Shown here piece by piece: positions 10,882 through 22,600 of a stretch of 64,000 bases of DNA. Source of the DNA: Atherix ibis (taxonomy: Eukaryota; Arthropoda; Insecta; Diptera; Athericidae); assembly GCA_958298945.1 (NCBI GenBank), contig OY282605.1, positions 24,282,811 to 24,346,810 on the forward strand, given 5' to 3'. Under the pieces are notes generated by a model, which had not been told where the DNA came from, ran no database searches, and saw only the letters and a list, made by a program, of their open reading frames with translations. The position numbers were made by a program, and so were the translations under genes. Each line of letters begins with the position of its first letter. Position 1 is the stretch's first letter.

Positions 10882-13087
10882 TTAATCAGCTGTAGCTCCT
10901 GGATACCTTTCGACAATCATTGCAACTCCCTGACCGCCAGCAGCACAAGCAGCAACAAGACCGATTTGTCCATCTTCACGTACTAACCGATTTGCCTATT
11001 AAAATAAAACCCCCAATTTTCAAAATTTTAGACTTTTCATTGTTAATATAAAATGATTTTTGAAAAGAATCTTACTGTATGCATAATAAGGCGGACACCG
11101 GTTGCAGCAAACGGATGTCCAATAGACAGGGATCCACCCCAATTGTTCCATTTGTTCATATCAGGTGCTCCCACTTTACTGTCCAATCCCATATAAGTTT
11201 TGCAAAACCAGTCCGAATCTAAAGCTTTTAGATTCGATACTATTTGTCCCTGAAAAAAAACGAAAAAGAAAATTATATTAAAAAAATCATAAAAATTGTC
11301 CTATTTTTAGATTCTTACAGCAAATGCCTCGTGGATTTCCCAACAATCAATATCTTTCAGAGTTAATCCAGATCTTTTCATTATTTTTGGAATACCATAA
11401 GCTGGTCCCAACAACAATTGATCAACTGGATCTTGTGAGACGTACAAAAAGTTCCTGAGATACGCTTTTGGTTTCAAACCCAATTGCTTGGCTTTTGCCT
11501 CAGTCATGATCATACAAGCTGATGCTCCATCAGTCTAAATTGAAATATTAAATAACAAATTAAATTGGAAATAATTTACTTTGATTTTTGTTAAAAAAGT
11601 GAAATTTACCAAAAATGAAGCATTTGCAGCAGTGATTGTTCCATGTGGCTTTATGAAAGCTGGTCTCAATTTTGCCAGCGCTTCTTTGCTCGATACTCGA
11701 ATGCCATTATCTTTACTTACAGTTTTTGCAACACCAGGAACTGTTATCGAAAAAATAAAGTTTTTATTTAAAGGAACAATAAAAGAAAAGCAATTTATAA
11801 AAAAAAAGTCTACCTTTAAATGGTACCAAATCTGTTAAGTAGCCTTTTTCTTCAGCTTGTTTAGCTAATGTATGCGATCGTAGTGCGTAATCGTCTTGCT
11901 CTTGTCTAGAAACTTTGAATGCCGCTGACAATCTATCCGCTGAGTGTCCCATAGTTTCCCCAGATGAGAATTCAGCTACAGCAGGTAACTAAAATATACT
12001 AACTTTGTAAAACTTCGTATCTTAAGTGCATAATCTAATTAGAAATTACTTCTGGAACAAAGAAATCCGGTCGAATCGATGCTAGAAGCGATAATTTTGC
12101 TAAAGGAGTTTTTGCTTTGTTCGCTCTTAACATTAAGGAACGCATTTTACGACTGTGCCTAATCGGAACATCAGACATGAATTCTACACCACCAGCAACG
12201 ATTATATCATATGTTCCAGTTGCAATAAGACCCATTCCAGTTGTGATTGCCTTTGAAAATTAAGAAGAAAAAAATTAAGGAATTTTCAAAAGGTAAACTT
12301 CTCATTTTTGATCGTACTTGATTCGAACTAATACAAGCCATCGTTACTGTGTGTGCCGGAGTCTTATCACTGAAACCAGCACTAAGAGCAGCCTCTCGGC
12401 CGACATTTGAGGTTTTCACTTCTTGGATCACAGTACCATAGACGATATAGTCAATCAGATCTTTGTCTAGTTTAGTTTTTCTTAGAAGACTCCTGTAATA
12501 TTTCGAAATAAATATAGATGAATTCTGCTCAATTTCTTAGCTATTATTTAATAGATACGTACAATAGTGAATGTCTAGCAAGTTCATGTGGCATGAGTTT
12601 GGAATAGTCAGTTCCTGATAGCAAAAACGGTGTTCGCACTCCGTCAACCAAAACAATATTTTGACCTGTTGGATTTGCTGGAGCTGCTTTTTGGCATAGT
12701 GGAACACTGGACGTTGCAATACCTCTCAATGCTAAAAAAAATTTATATTTTAATTAGTAAAGACGAGAAAATTAATATCAGAAAAATATGAAAGAAAAAA
12801 CACTAAATCAAACAAAAACAATAAAACGCTACAAGTGACAGACAGAGTGTATAACCTGAAGTTTGGACTTTGATCGGACACTCAATTTTGATGCAATTTT
12901 TCCCAATTAAAATTTTTTTAAAAAGTTATTTTACTTTTATAATATATGAATATAGTTAAAATAAATGTTTTAGATCAAATTTTATATCTTACTTAAATAT
13001 AAATATTTTCGGACACTTACAATTATTTTTAATACTAGAAGCAATAACAGCAGAAAATTGACTTAATTTTGGCATATAAGCAGCCAT
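10882..13087 (-). CDS. Mtpbeta: Mitochondrial trifunctional protein beta subunit (3-ketoacyl-CoA thiolase), 9 exons
   Basis: Exons (minus strand): 13087-13021, 12731-12563, 12492-12318, 12250-12050, 11988-11814, 11740-11610, 11534-11319, 11249-11076 and 10995-10882. All junctions are GT-AG and phases agree, giving 473 aa, close to human HADHB (474). The protein performs the last, thiolytic step of long-chain beta-oxidation in mitochondria. Thiolase landmarks: [12 protein letters not shown] near residue 50, nucleophile Cys132 in [13 protein letters not shown] with His374, GHPFAATG with His423, and Cys453 in AACAAGGQG. The first roughly 30 residues are basic/hydroxylated, as in a mitochondrial presequence. 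The start at 13087 opens the first exon; a second in-frame Met is at codon 5. No disruption is visible. Its partner alpha subunit is not in the window. Confidence 0.97.
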
Positions 13088-14027
13088 CGCTATATGGTAT
13101 TTCCGCAACAGTTATGAAGGAAAAAAAAACAGTAAATAAATATAAAACAATATTTTTTGTAATATTAAATGTCTAGTCTAATTTTTTAAGTGTAAATTTC
13201 TTGCTTAATACCAACAACTCTACGGCCACTTATCTTCTAATAAGTGAAATCGTAAACGTCAAATGACAGAAACGATCAGGTCTGCCAATTATTCTGTGCC
13301 GGCTACGAGGAACGTTTTGAAATAATGGAACGAAAGTGACATTGATGGTGGCGGCAATGGCTTTGAATTGGGTGGTGGGATTTTATTTATTAAAAAATAA
13401 ACCAATTTTTTCATTGAAAATTTTAATTATTTGCCGTTTTTTCCTATTGAAGACGTGAAGAAAGTTTTTAAATGATCAACAACTAAATTAAGAGCAATTT
13501 TGTATTAGAGATAAAATATTCATTAGATATGAATTTATTTAGACTGTAAAATATTTATTATGGTCCCTCTTGTATTGAAATGTACAATAAATTTTTATTA
13601 ATGTTTTATTTATTGATAAAATTTGAGCTATTTTATATTTAAAGATATGGTTAAACTCACAAGAAGCTGTATAGTTAGATGCTTACAAAAATAAGAACTT
13701 TCTATTTTTAATATAATACAATTTTTTTATATTATTAATAATGTTCCAAATATTAAGAATTAAAAATTTATTTTTTAGCTATGCATTTATAATTTATAGA
13801 ATTTAAAATAAAAAGAAATATTCATTTTGAGTTATGTCACTTTTTGGAAATCGATTTATATAATCAAGAATTTAACATATTTCGAAAATATTTAATTTAT
13901 TATAATAAATTTTACCTATTTCTATTTTCATTCTTTTCCTAACATAATAAATTAATAAAAAAAAAATAAAACTAATAACAAATTTATTTAATTTAATACT
14001 ATTATAATTTCTCTATATTATTAATTT
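13088..14027. other. Spacer between Mtpbeta and the SMIM20-like gene
   Basis: AT-rich spacer on the shared minus strand. It holds the presumed Mtpbeta promoter and the 3' UTR of the upstream small gene. No ORF with a recognisable domain is seen. Confidence 0.5.
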
Positions 14028-14403
14028 TTATTTTTTCCTATCAAATGGATCCGTCCAGACTTTCATATCTAAAATCATTAAAACAGAAATTATTATATAT
14101 AAACGAATTGTATATAATTATAAAAGTAAATATTTTTACTTCCAGGTTGTATATCTTCTTGATTTATATTGGCACGATTGTGTTTTTGTACTTCTTCTGA
14201 AATTGTTTAAAGTTTTTTTTTAAAAATTATTTATATTCGAGCAATTTTTCTTATATTTATATTATATTTTTATTTTTTTTTGTCTCACGGTATCTTCCTG
14301 TATTAATCATAGGATCAATGACAATCGGATATAATGTAATACCAACAGCGCCAACAAAACATCCTATAAATGCGACAAATTTCCAGCCTTTTAATAATGT
14401 CAT
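14028..14403 (-). CDS. SMIM20: SMIM20/MITRAC7-like mitochondrial small membrane protein, 3 exons
   Basis: Exons on the minus strand are 14403-14289, 14196-14140 and 14068-14028, with GT-AG junctions (GTGAGA and GTAAAA donors) and matching phases, giving 70 aa. Residues about 8-26 form one membrane segment ending in YPI. The tail reads NRANINQEDIQPG and then KVWTDPFDRKK, very like human SMIM20 (NRAGIVQEDVQPPG, KVWSDPF). SMIM20 (MITRAC7) is an inner-membrane factor that stabilises newly made COX1 during complex IV assembly. The match in length, single TM and C-terminal motif makes the call strong, although each exon is too short to stand out. It lies 0.9 kb upstream of Mtpbeta on the same strand. 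No homology search was possible. Confidence 0.88.
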
Positions 14404-15182
14404 TCTTATTTCGTTTTGAAAAAGAAATGAAATAATTCAGATTTATAAACCGTGAGGTAGCCGCTATCTGTTGTCAAAACAAACGTCAAAAAAAATATAC
14501 CATTGGAAAATTGAGGTTATGTTTTCTATATAAATTGAAATGTTGTTCATTGATGGCGCTGGTTGCGTTTTCTTTTTATCCAACACTTCAACCGAACTTT
14601 CTGTTCCTGTCAATTGAGAAAAACACTTCCTATTGCTTATGAATTTATATTTGGATAATATTTTAATTTTAAATAATAAATGCTTATATTAATAATATGA
14701 CAATGGTGTTTTGACTTTTATAAATAAAAAAACAATTTGCGCACTAGAAAATATGTAATTATCTATTAAGTAACTTATACAGAAAACAAGGCCATTTTTC
14801 TCCTAATTCTATTTTGTGTACTAAAATTAATTAACTAATCAACAGAAAAATACCAATTAATGGAATTAAAAAACTTATAGTAAAAAAATTATCATTAAAC
14901 GGACATTACTGGACAGACGAACATTCCACATATACACCGATTCAAATTCACAAAAATTCCAATCGAAATTTGAATAAATAAATCAAAATTCACCCAAAAA
15001 TGTCCCATTTTTTATTATTTATCTAATTTTTTATATTTGAATTCAAAAACCCAAATATATATGATAAAAAGACTGAATTTCACAAAACCATTTTCAAAAA
15101 AAATAATTGATATTAATTTCAAGAGCGTTTGTTTTATGCAAAATATTTATAGAAAATTATTTTCTATTATAATCCTTACATG
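14404..15182. other. AT-rich intergenic DNA
   Basis: Upstream region of the SMIM20-like gene followed by featureless AT-rich sequence up to the mariner derivative at 15183. Confidence 0.5.
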
Positions 15183-16113
15183 TACGAGGTCTGTTCAAAA
15201 AGTATCGCGAATTTTGAATGTCCGAGGGTTACGTATATTCTATTTTCGAAATTTTTTTGTGGGGTTATGTTGGTACTCATGTCTCCCAATTATACCGGCA
15301 AGTTCGGCCATTTTAAATGTTCAGTTAATTTTTGACATCTGCTTTGCTTACACGTGTTCTGGCTCGTCTTCGAATTTTGCCCATTTTCGACCAAAAACAG
15401 CATCGCATTTACATTGCTAAGGAGCTGTTGGACTCTGTTCGCGACGACCCAAATTTACTCCAGAGGATCATAACTGGTGACAAATCATGGGTTTATGGTT
15501 ATAACGTGGAAACCAAAGCTTAATCATCGCACTGGAAGCTGCAACACGAGCCAAGACCGAAAAAAGCGCACCAACTTCGGTCGAATGTGAAGGTTTTGCT
15601 TACAGTTTTCCTCGATTGCAAGGGCGTGGTGCATCATGAGTTCTTGCCACAGGGTAGAACGGTCAATAAGAAATATTCCCTGCAAGTTATGAGCAAGTTG
15701 CGCTAAGTAATCCGCCAGAAACGCTCGGATTTGTGGAAGAACAAAAATTAGCTTTTGCACCATGATAACGCCCCTGCTCACGCATCGTTGCTTGTGCGCA
15801 AATTTTTGGACCCCCCCCCTGTGAATTTTCCCCAGAATTTTGGCCCCCCCCCTAATAATCCCTAGATCTGGCCCCCTCGTGACTTTTTCTTGTTCCCGAA
15901 ACAGATTCTTTGATCAATTTTTTAGAATGGGCAAAAATCGAAAACGAGCCAAAACACATGCAAGCAAAGCAGCTGTCAAAAATTAACTGAACATTCAAAA
16001 TGGCCGAACTTGTCGGCATAAGTGAGACACATGCGTACCAACATAACGACACAAAAAAAATCGAAAATCGAATATACGTAACCCGAGGAAATTCAAAATT
16101 CGCGATACTCGTA
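15183..16113. mobile_element. Double-5'-end mariner derivative, transposase core on plus strand
   Basis: The left arm 15183-15390 and right arm about 15905-16113 are inverted copies of the family's 5' terminus and UTR, giving terminal repeats of about 200 bp. Between them lies a transposase core without the helix-turn-helix: DQKQHRIYIAKEL near 15395, TGDKSWVYGYN near 15475, HHDNAPAHASLLV near 15760. A segment with C-runs (near 15811-15852) follows and then DFFLFPKQIL near 15885. In-frame stops are present (for example near 15522 and 15704). The right terminus lacks its outer bases. Confidence 0.88.
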
Positions 16114-16649
16114 TTCTGTTTCAGTTTTTTTTCTGCAATGGCTACTTTTGAACAAATATTTGAGCAGATTTTCACAAATAAATATTAACTATGTGTATGA
16201 TATGTCCAATGGCTATAATAATCCTTTCAATAAAAAACGAATAATATCAAATCTTTGATGTAAATTAATTCTGTTATTATTATTAAAATCTGCCGAATCG
16301 TTCGTTGTTGGTGGTGGTCAATTTTATTTGCCTATCACGTAATCTCCTTGAATACTACAATAAATAATATCAAAGTAAAATTTCTATAAGAAAATAAAAT
16401 TCGATTCATAAAAATTATTAATCGAACGGCAATAATATTAAAGAAAATAAAAATCATCATTTTTTTTTTTTTTTTGGTAGTAAATCCTTTTTTTATTTCG
16501 AATTTATTTTACAACACTAAATCGATATGTACAGGCATACACGCATACATATGTATGTACATAAATTAATATGAGTATTAACATTAATATTGGGATAAGC
16601 GCGTGTACAATTGAGCATATAATAAAGATTTTTCCATTTATCCGGAATT

Positions 16650-19600
16650 TTATTTCGCATTTAATTTTTTTGTCGATGATCTACGTCGGTTGGTGTCCTT
16701 CGAGTTGGCGACACATAAACGGACTTGTTCGACTAGCCAATGTACACCGTCTTCAAGTCCTTCACCCGACAATGCATTGCTAGAGCTTATATGCCACGGT
16801 TTATTGTCTATTTTTTCAAGACCAAGTGCTAGAATTGTAAACACAATTAATTGTAAAAAATTAAAAAAAAAAAAAACATTTTAAAGTTGGACAAAATATC
16901 TTCAATATGGAAAATATGAAATTGTTCTTAAGAAATGATTTCTATTTAAACTTACCCGCCGCTATTTTAACACTTGACAAGGCATCGGAACAGTCCATTT
17001 TGTTGGCAAAGAACAAAATCGGTACTCGTCGGTTTATGATGTCTGGATGTTGCATTAAAATCTCTAGCTCGTCCTTAACAACCACTAAAAATTGAAATGA
17101 GTTTTAAATTAAAATTTCCCTTGATTATCTATCATTTATTATCCATAATTGTTGATGAGATTATTTGTGCATTGCGCGTTCAACAAAACACCACAAAAAT
17201 AGTGCATTAAAAACTGCATCAACAATGCTATTATCAGCTTTAAAATGTAGTCGAATATTTTTTAATTAAGAGTATTATCTAGAGTTAAGGGGCGTAGATT
17301 GAGGTTAACAACACACACAAGTTGCTCTGGTCTCCACTTTTCATGGGGATGGGGTATTCCTAATGTGTTTGAATCTGTTCGCAAACGTTTAACTACAATA
17401 TATCATACTAGGGCAAACTTGTTTTAATTTTCAGCCGTAAATTTATGCTACATTATCTTTGCTCTGTAGATATAAATCCATATGTGGAATAGTAGTAGAT
17501 GGACGAAGGAATGCATATTCGTCTGATGGATTATTTAGGACAATGGAATCGGTCATAAATGCACTAGTTGTACTATTTATGTGCGCATCATAGTATGACC
17601 TCTATCTGAATTGCAGAATTGTTTATTTACACTATAAATCCACCAAGTATCCGATGCAGAAAACGCTTGTAACTTTATGAAATGATGAATGGATCAAGAG
17701 TTGGAATTGAAGATTCAAAATGTTAGCAGAGATAATCTTAGAATTTAGCATTAAATTAAATTTTTGTTTAATAGAAAACACAGGTTTTGAATTGATTTGT
17801 TTCGCGGGGTATATTAATATTAATAAACAATATTAAAAATGAAATAAAACAAGTTTTTATAAATACGTTAAAAAAAACTATAAAATAATTTCGTCGGATA
17901 TGATAAGAACATTCGACGAGTGGAACCATAACAATCACCAGTCAGTTTTCTGGTGGTGGTGTAGCCATTGAAAGATCTGCTGGAGTTATAGTGTCATCAC
18001 ATAGAATTCTGGGCCAGACAATGCCTCAAATTTCAAATGTGACACAAATGAATCTTTAGCAGTAGCAGCAACCACAGTTTGTGACTTCCGAATATCAACA
18101 AACAAGTTCGGCAGATTTTCAGCAGAGTAAGTCACATCCAGCGCAGTTCTACATGACCGAAAATCAGACGCCAACAGTAGTCCGTGTGCAAATTCATGGA
18201 ACTATTTTCTGGCCAATATTAATATTCAAAACGGTGTGCTAACAAATGTGATTCCACAGACTCAACCGCAGCAACTAGTCCAGTCCCAACAACACCGTCA
18301 GATTCAACCACAGTCACAACCCCAAATTCAACAGATGCGGCAGCTGTATCAGCAAATTCAGTAGCCGATGCAGTCAGACTGAGCCAATATAACAGGCTCA
18401 GACAATTGAGCAACAACCCATTCAATAACAATCGAAACTTCATCAACAACAATCGCAACCTCTTCAGCAATAGTACATGCAACTCCAACAACACCCGTAG
18501 CCACTATAACAACAATCAACAAGAAGAAACAGCAAGCCACAAGAAACAAGAAACAAGCGACAAGCCACAAGCAACAAGCAACAAGTAAAAAGCAACGAGC
18601 AACAATCAACAACCAACATGAAACAAGCAATAAGCAACAAGCAACAAGCAACAAGCAAAAAGCAACAAGCAATAAGCAACAATCAGCCAGTAAAAAGCAA
18701 CAAGCAACAGGCAAAAAGCAACAAGCAACAGGGAACAAGCAATAAGAAACAAGAACAAATAAAAAGCAACGAGCAACGAGCAACAAGCAACAAGAAACAA
18801 GCGACAATGAACAACCAACAAGGAACAAGCAACAAGCAACAAGCAACAAGCAACAAGCAACAAGCAATAAGGAAGAAGCAACAAGCAACAAGAAACAAGC
18901 AGCCTGTAAAAAGCAACAAGCAACAAGCAACAAGCACAAGGAAGAAGGAACAAGCAACAAGTAACAAGCGACAATGAACAAGCAACAAGGAACAAGCAAT
19001 AGGCAACAAGGAACATGCAACAAATAACAAGAAACAAGCAATAAGCAACAAGCAACAAGCAACAAGCAATAAACAACAGGGAATAGGCAACAAGCAACAA
19101 GCAACAAGCACAAAGCAACAAGCAATAAGCAACAATCAGCCAGTAAAAAGCAACAAGCGACAAGAAACAAGTAACAATCAACAGGGAACAGGCAACAAGC
19201 AACAAGCAACAAATGGATAAAAAACTGGATTATCAAAACGCCATTAACTGTTAGTGCTTGACCAGTTGCATTTTCGAAGAATAATGGTCCGATGATGCCT
19301 CCAACCAAAAATCAGCACCAAACGGTAACATCCACGGATGCATTTGGTTCTCAACAATCACTCGTGGATTTTCTGAACATCAAATGCGCCATAAAGATGA
19401 AAATGAGCCTCATCGCTGAAGATAATTTTGTTCGAAACATCAGCATCCCCTTGTTGTTGTTTCATAATCCATTCAGCGAACTCCATTCGCAAGGGTGCCA
19501 GGGCATGTAGCAATTGTGGGCAATGAAAGTGCTGACAAGTTGGCTGGAGAAACACTCCGTCGACCAGTAATCACAGTCATTCCCAATCTGCCTCGCCTAC

Positions 19601-22600
19601 TAACAGAATGGCAACTAACACCATTATCCATCCGTAGACACGATGACTGGACTAATAGCGACACATTTTTGTCGACTCATTGGACAATCACTAATGAACC
19701 AGTGTATTCAATATACATACCGAAATTCTGGGCACGGAAGCTCCTCAGAATCCGGATTGGACATACTGCTCTTACTCATTTCACTATGATCCATAGCCAA
19801 TAATTACTTCGAGACCAGGATTCCTCCCATTATAGAACTTCTGGACCTAACAACTCCATTCCCCAGTCCCCTATTTAAACTTCTACAGCATACTAATCTG
19901 CTCAAAATTCTCAATATTCTATACTACTAACCACAGACCAGTTTTTTTTCAGATAACTACCCACGTGAACTATGAAGTCGCCAAATGGCCTCTCAGTCGT
20001 GGCGCTATGAAGTGGCCCCTAGCACATGTCTAAGGGACCTTACAAACAAATGTGGTCAGTACGCTTCAATTCTTGAGTCAATTGAACTTTGTAAGCAAGA
20101 AGATGCAAGTCTTTCCTAAGAACTCGAAATGTCCAATTCCAAACCACGGCGCCGAATTGATGGTCCTGGAATCTCAGCAGAATTGCTTCGATGTTTTGTG
20201 TTGAACGACTTGTTGAAGGATGGCTAGAGTGTTAAATCACTACTCCGATCATATTTTGACAGCTGCAAAACCTTCATTATTTTTAAAATATTGCTCAACA
20301 ATGAAAACGCTTCCATTTTAAAAACCCTAAACTGTCAGCTGTCACGCTGTCTTCTCTTTTATTCATTGGCAACACTTTACCGTATAAATGGCGCCAAAAT
20401 TGAAATCTTGCGTGCATTTTGGGACAACCTATATTTATAGCAGCTATTTATGTGATAAATTAAAAGAGAAATTTTAGTTTGTTTAAAGCTTTAGAGGAAA
20501 GTTAATTAATTCTTTTAGGAAAGTTTTGGAAATATTAAATTTTAAAAAAAAATTATTTCTTTAATAACATAAGAAGGAAAAAAAGACAACAATCAACTTT
20601 TAGATTTAATCACATTCAATATAATTTACTGAGTATTTTATGTGTAATTTCTTCTAATATATTTAAAACTAGTCGAAATTCTATAATTAATAAATTATGA
20701 TTAAAGAACGAGTTAACTTACCAAGACGCATTCTGTCGCTAGAATCGATAACAAAGACGATTCCTTGGCACGATTTAAAATGATGCTCCCACAAGCTACG
20801 GTATCGTCCTGCACCCGACATGTCAAACGCTACAAAGAAGACACCCTGATCTGAAAGGAAACAATTTTTTAAAAAAAATCCAATTTATCACAAAATAATC
20901 AGCAATTGAAGTTTACTTTAAAAAATATTATGTGGGCGAATTGGGATTTCGTTTTAGTTTTTTCTTTTCTTTTGCGAATAAATTGTGAACGTTATTAAAT
21001 TCTAATATGAGTGGAGCCATTTTCTATATGGTTAAATGTGTTTTGCTTTTTGGTGAGAAGGCGTACATCCTATTAGATGCTATGAATTTTTATATCCGGA
21101 AGAGTATCGACGTGGGCGGAGGAAAATTCACATTACGTAGACATATTGGGATGTGCACTCATAGTAGAATGATAAACGAGTATTCATACTCACTATTAGA
21201 TGACAACATTTTCTATTCTGTTAAGACTAAAGAGTCAAAAAAAAAAATTCCGATTAAAATAATATTATTCTTTCGTAATTAAATTCAGTTCGGGATTAAT
21301 ATTAATAAGGATATTATCAGCACAGTAAATGTAGTTAAAGTCCTTTTTATAGAAAATGTTTAATAGATTGGAAATGGTTCCTTATAAAAACTGATATGTC
21401 TGGTTTGGTTAATCGTATAGTTTTTTTTTTGGGTAATTTTTAAATATCTTAGATTATAAAATTAACTATTATAAATGTTATTTGTTCATTTAAAATGGAT
21501 TGTTTTTATCTATAAATTATAAAATAAATCTTCAATTGTCCATTTAACTCTGAAAGAGTAATAAAAACTGTAGAAACTATTTTATTTCATGGTTGAATGT
21601 ATTCGAATCGATTCCAGAAGTTAAATCGTTAGCAAAACTTGTAAAGTTCAGTTTTTTTGTTGTTGTTGAAATTTAAAACTTTTAATAGAAAAGTTAATAA
21701 GAAACTTATTGAAATTGATCGGAGGAAAATGTTTACAAAGTATAGTAGAAAAATATTGAGAATGGCATCACTTAAAGCAATCTGGCGATACTGGGGACTT
21801 TCTTAGCATAAAGATTGTCGGTTGGTTCCTTCTACACCTGCAGTAGGTGTCATCTCAAAAGGCTTTAACGGGTAAGGGCTCTTGTAAGATCAGACCATCG
21901 ATTAACAAGTTTTTATTATATGAGTTCTTAAAAATGCTCAAACAGAGGGTCTTTGCGTTAGATCGGACATTGCAGACGCTTGGATAAAACAAATTAATCT
22001 GGTTCCCAAGAACACCCCCCTCTACCCTCACCACACCCCTCTCCTAATCAGCTGATCTTAGACCGTATGAGTTTTTATGTTCCCCAAGATAAAAAAAAAA
22101 CACTTAAAAGGACTTTAATAACATTCAAAGCAATATAAAGACCGAACTGAAGGCAATTCCAATTAAAGCCTTCCAGCACAGCTATGAAGAGTGGAAAAAA
22201 CGCTTCCATCGAAGTATAGCTGTCGAAAGGGACAAATTAGAAGAGGACAATATTTATGTACAATTTAAAATTGAATTGAAATTGTTGGAAAAAAATTAAC
22301 AAAACAGTCTCATTACTTTTCTGTTACACATAAAAAAAATTAAATTTAATAAAAAAAAATATAAATAGAAAAAAAAATTAGTGTTCAAACTTTAACGCAA
22401 AAGTTTTAAACTTTCAGTAACCAAAAAAAAAAGAAATTTAATATAAAAAACTAAAACTGAAGGAATTTTTCATATTTTTTTTTCTTTTTGGAAAACTTTG
22501 GCAGAACAATTAATAATCCGTTTTCATCCAAAAATTAACTGAAATAGAAATATTTCCTTCTCAAATTTTTAATGATACAATTTTAACGAGTGCTAATTTT

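Noticed and set aside
18358..19308. 316-codon minus-strand frame rich in Leu, Cys and Val (and other long frames nearby)
   Set aside because: It lies in a 7-bp AACAAGC repeat that lacks stop codons in several frames; composition is that of the repeat, not a protein.
21007..21282. 91-codon frame in Arl6 intron 1
   Set aside because: No recognisable domain, inside an intron, no splice or promoter support.
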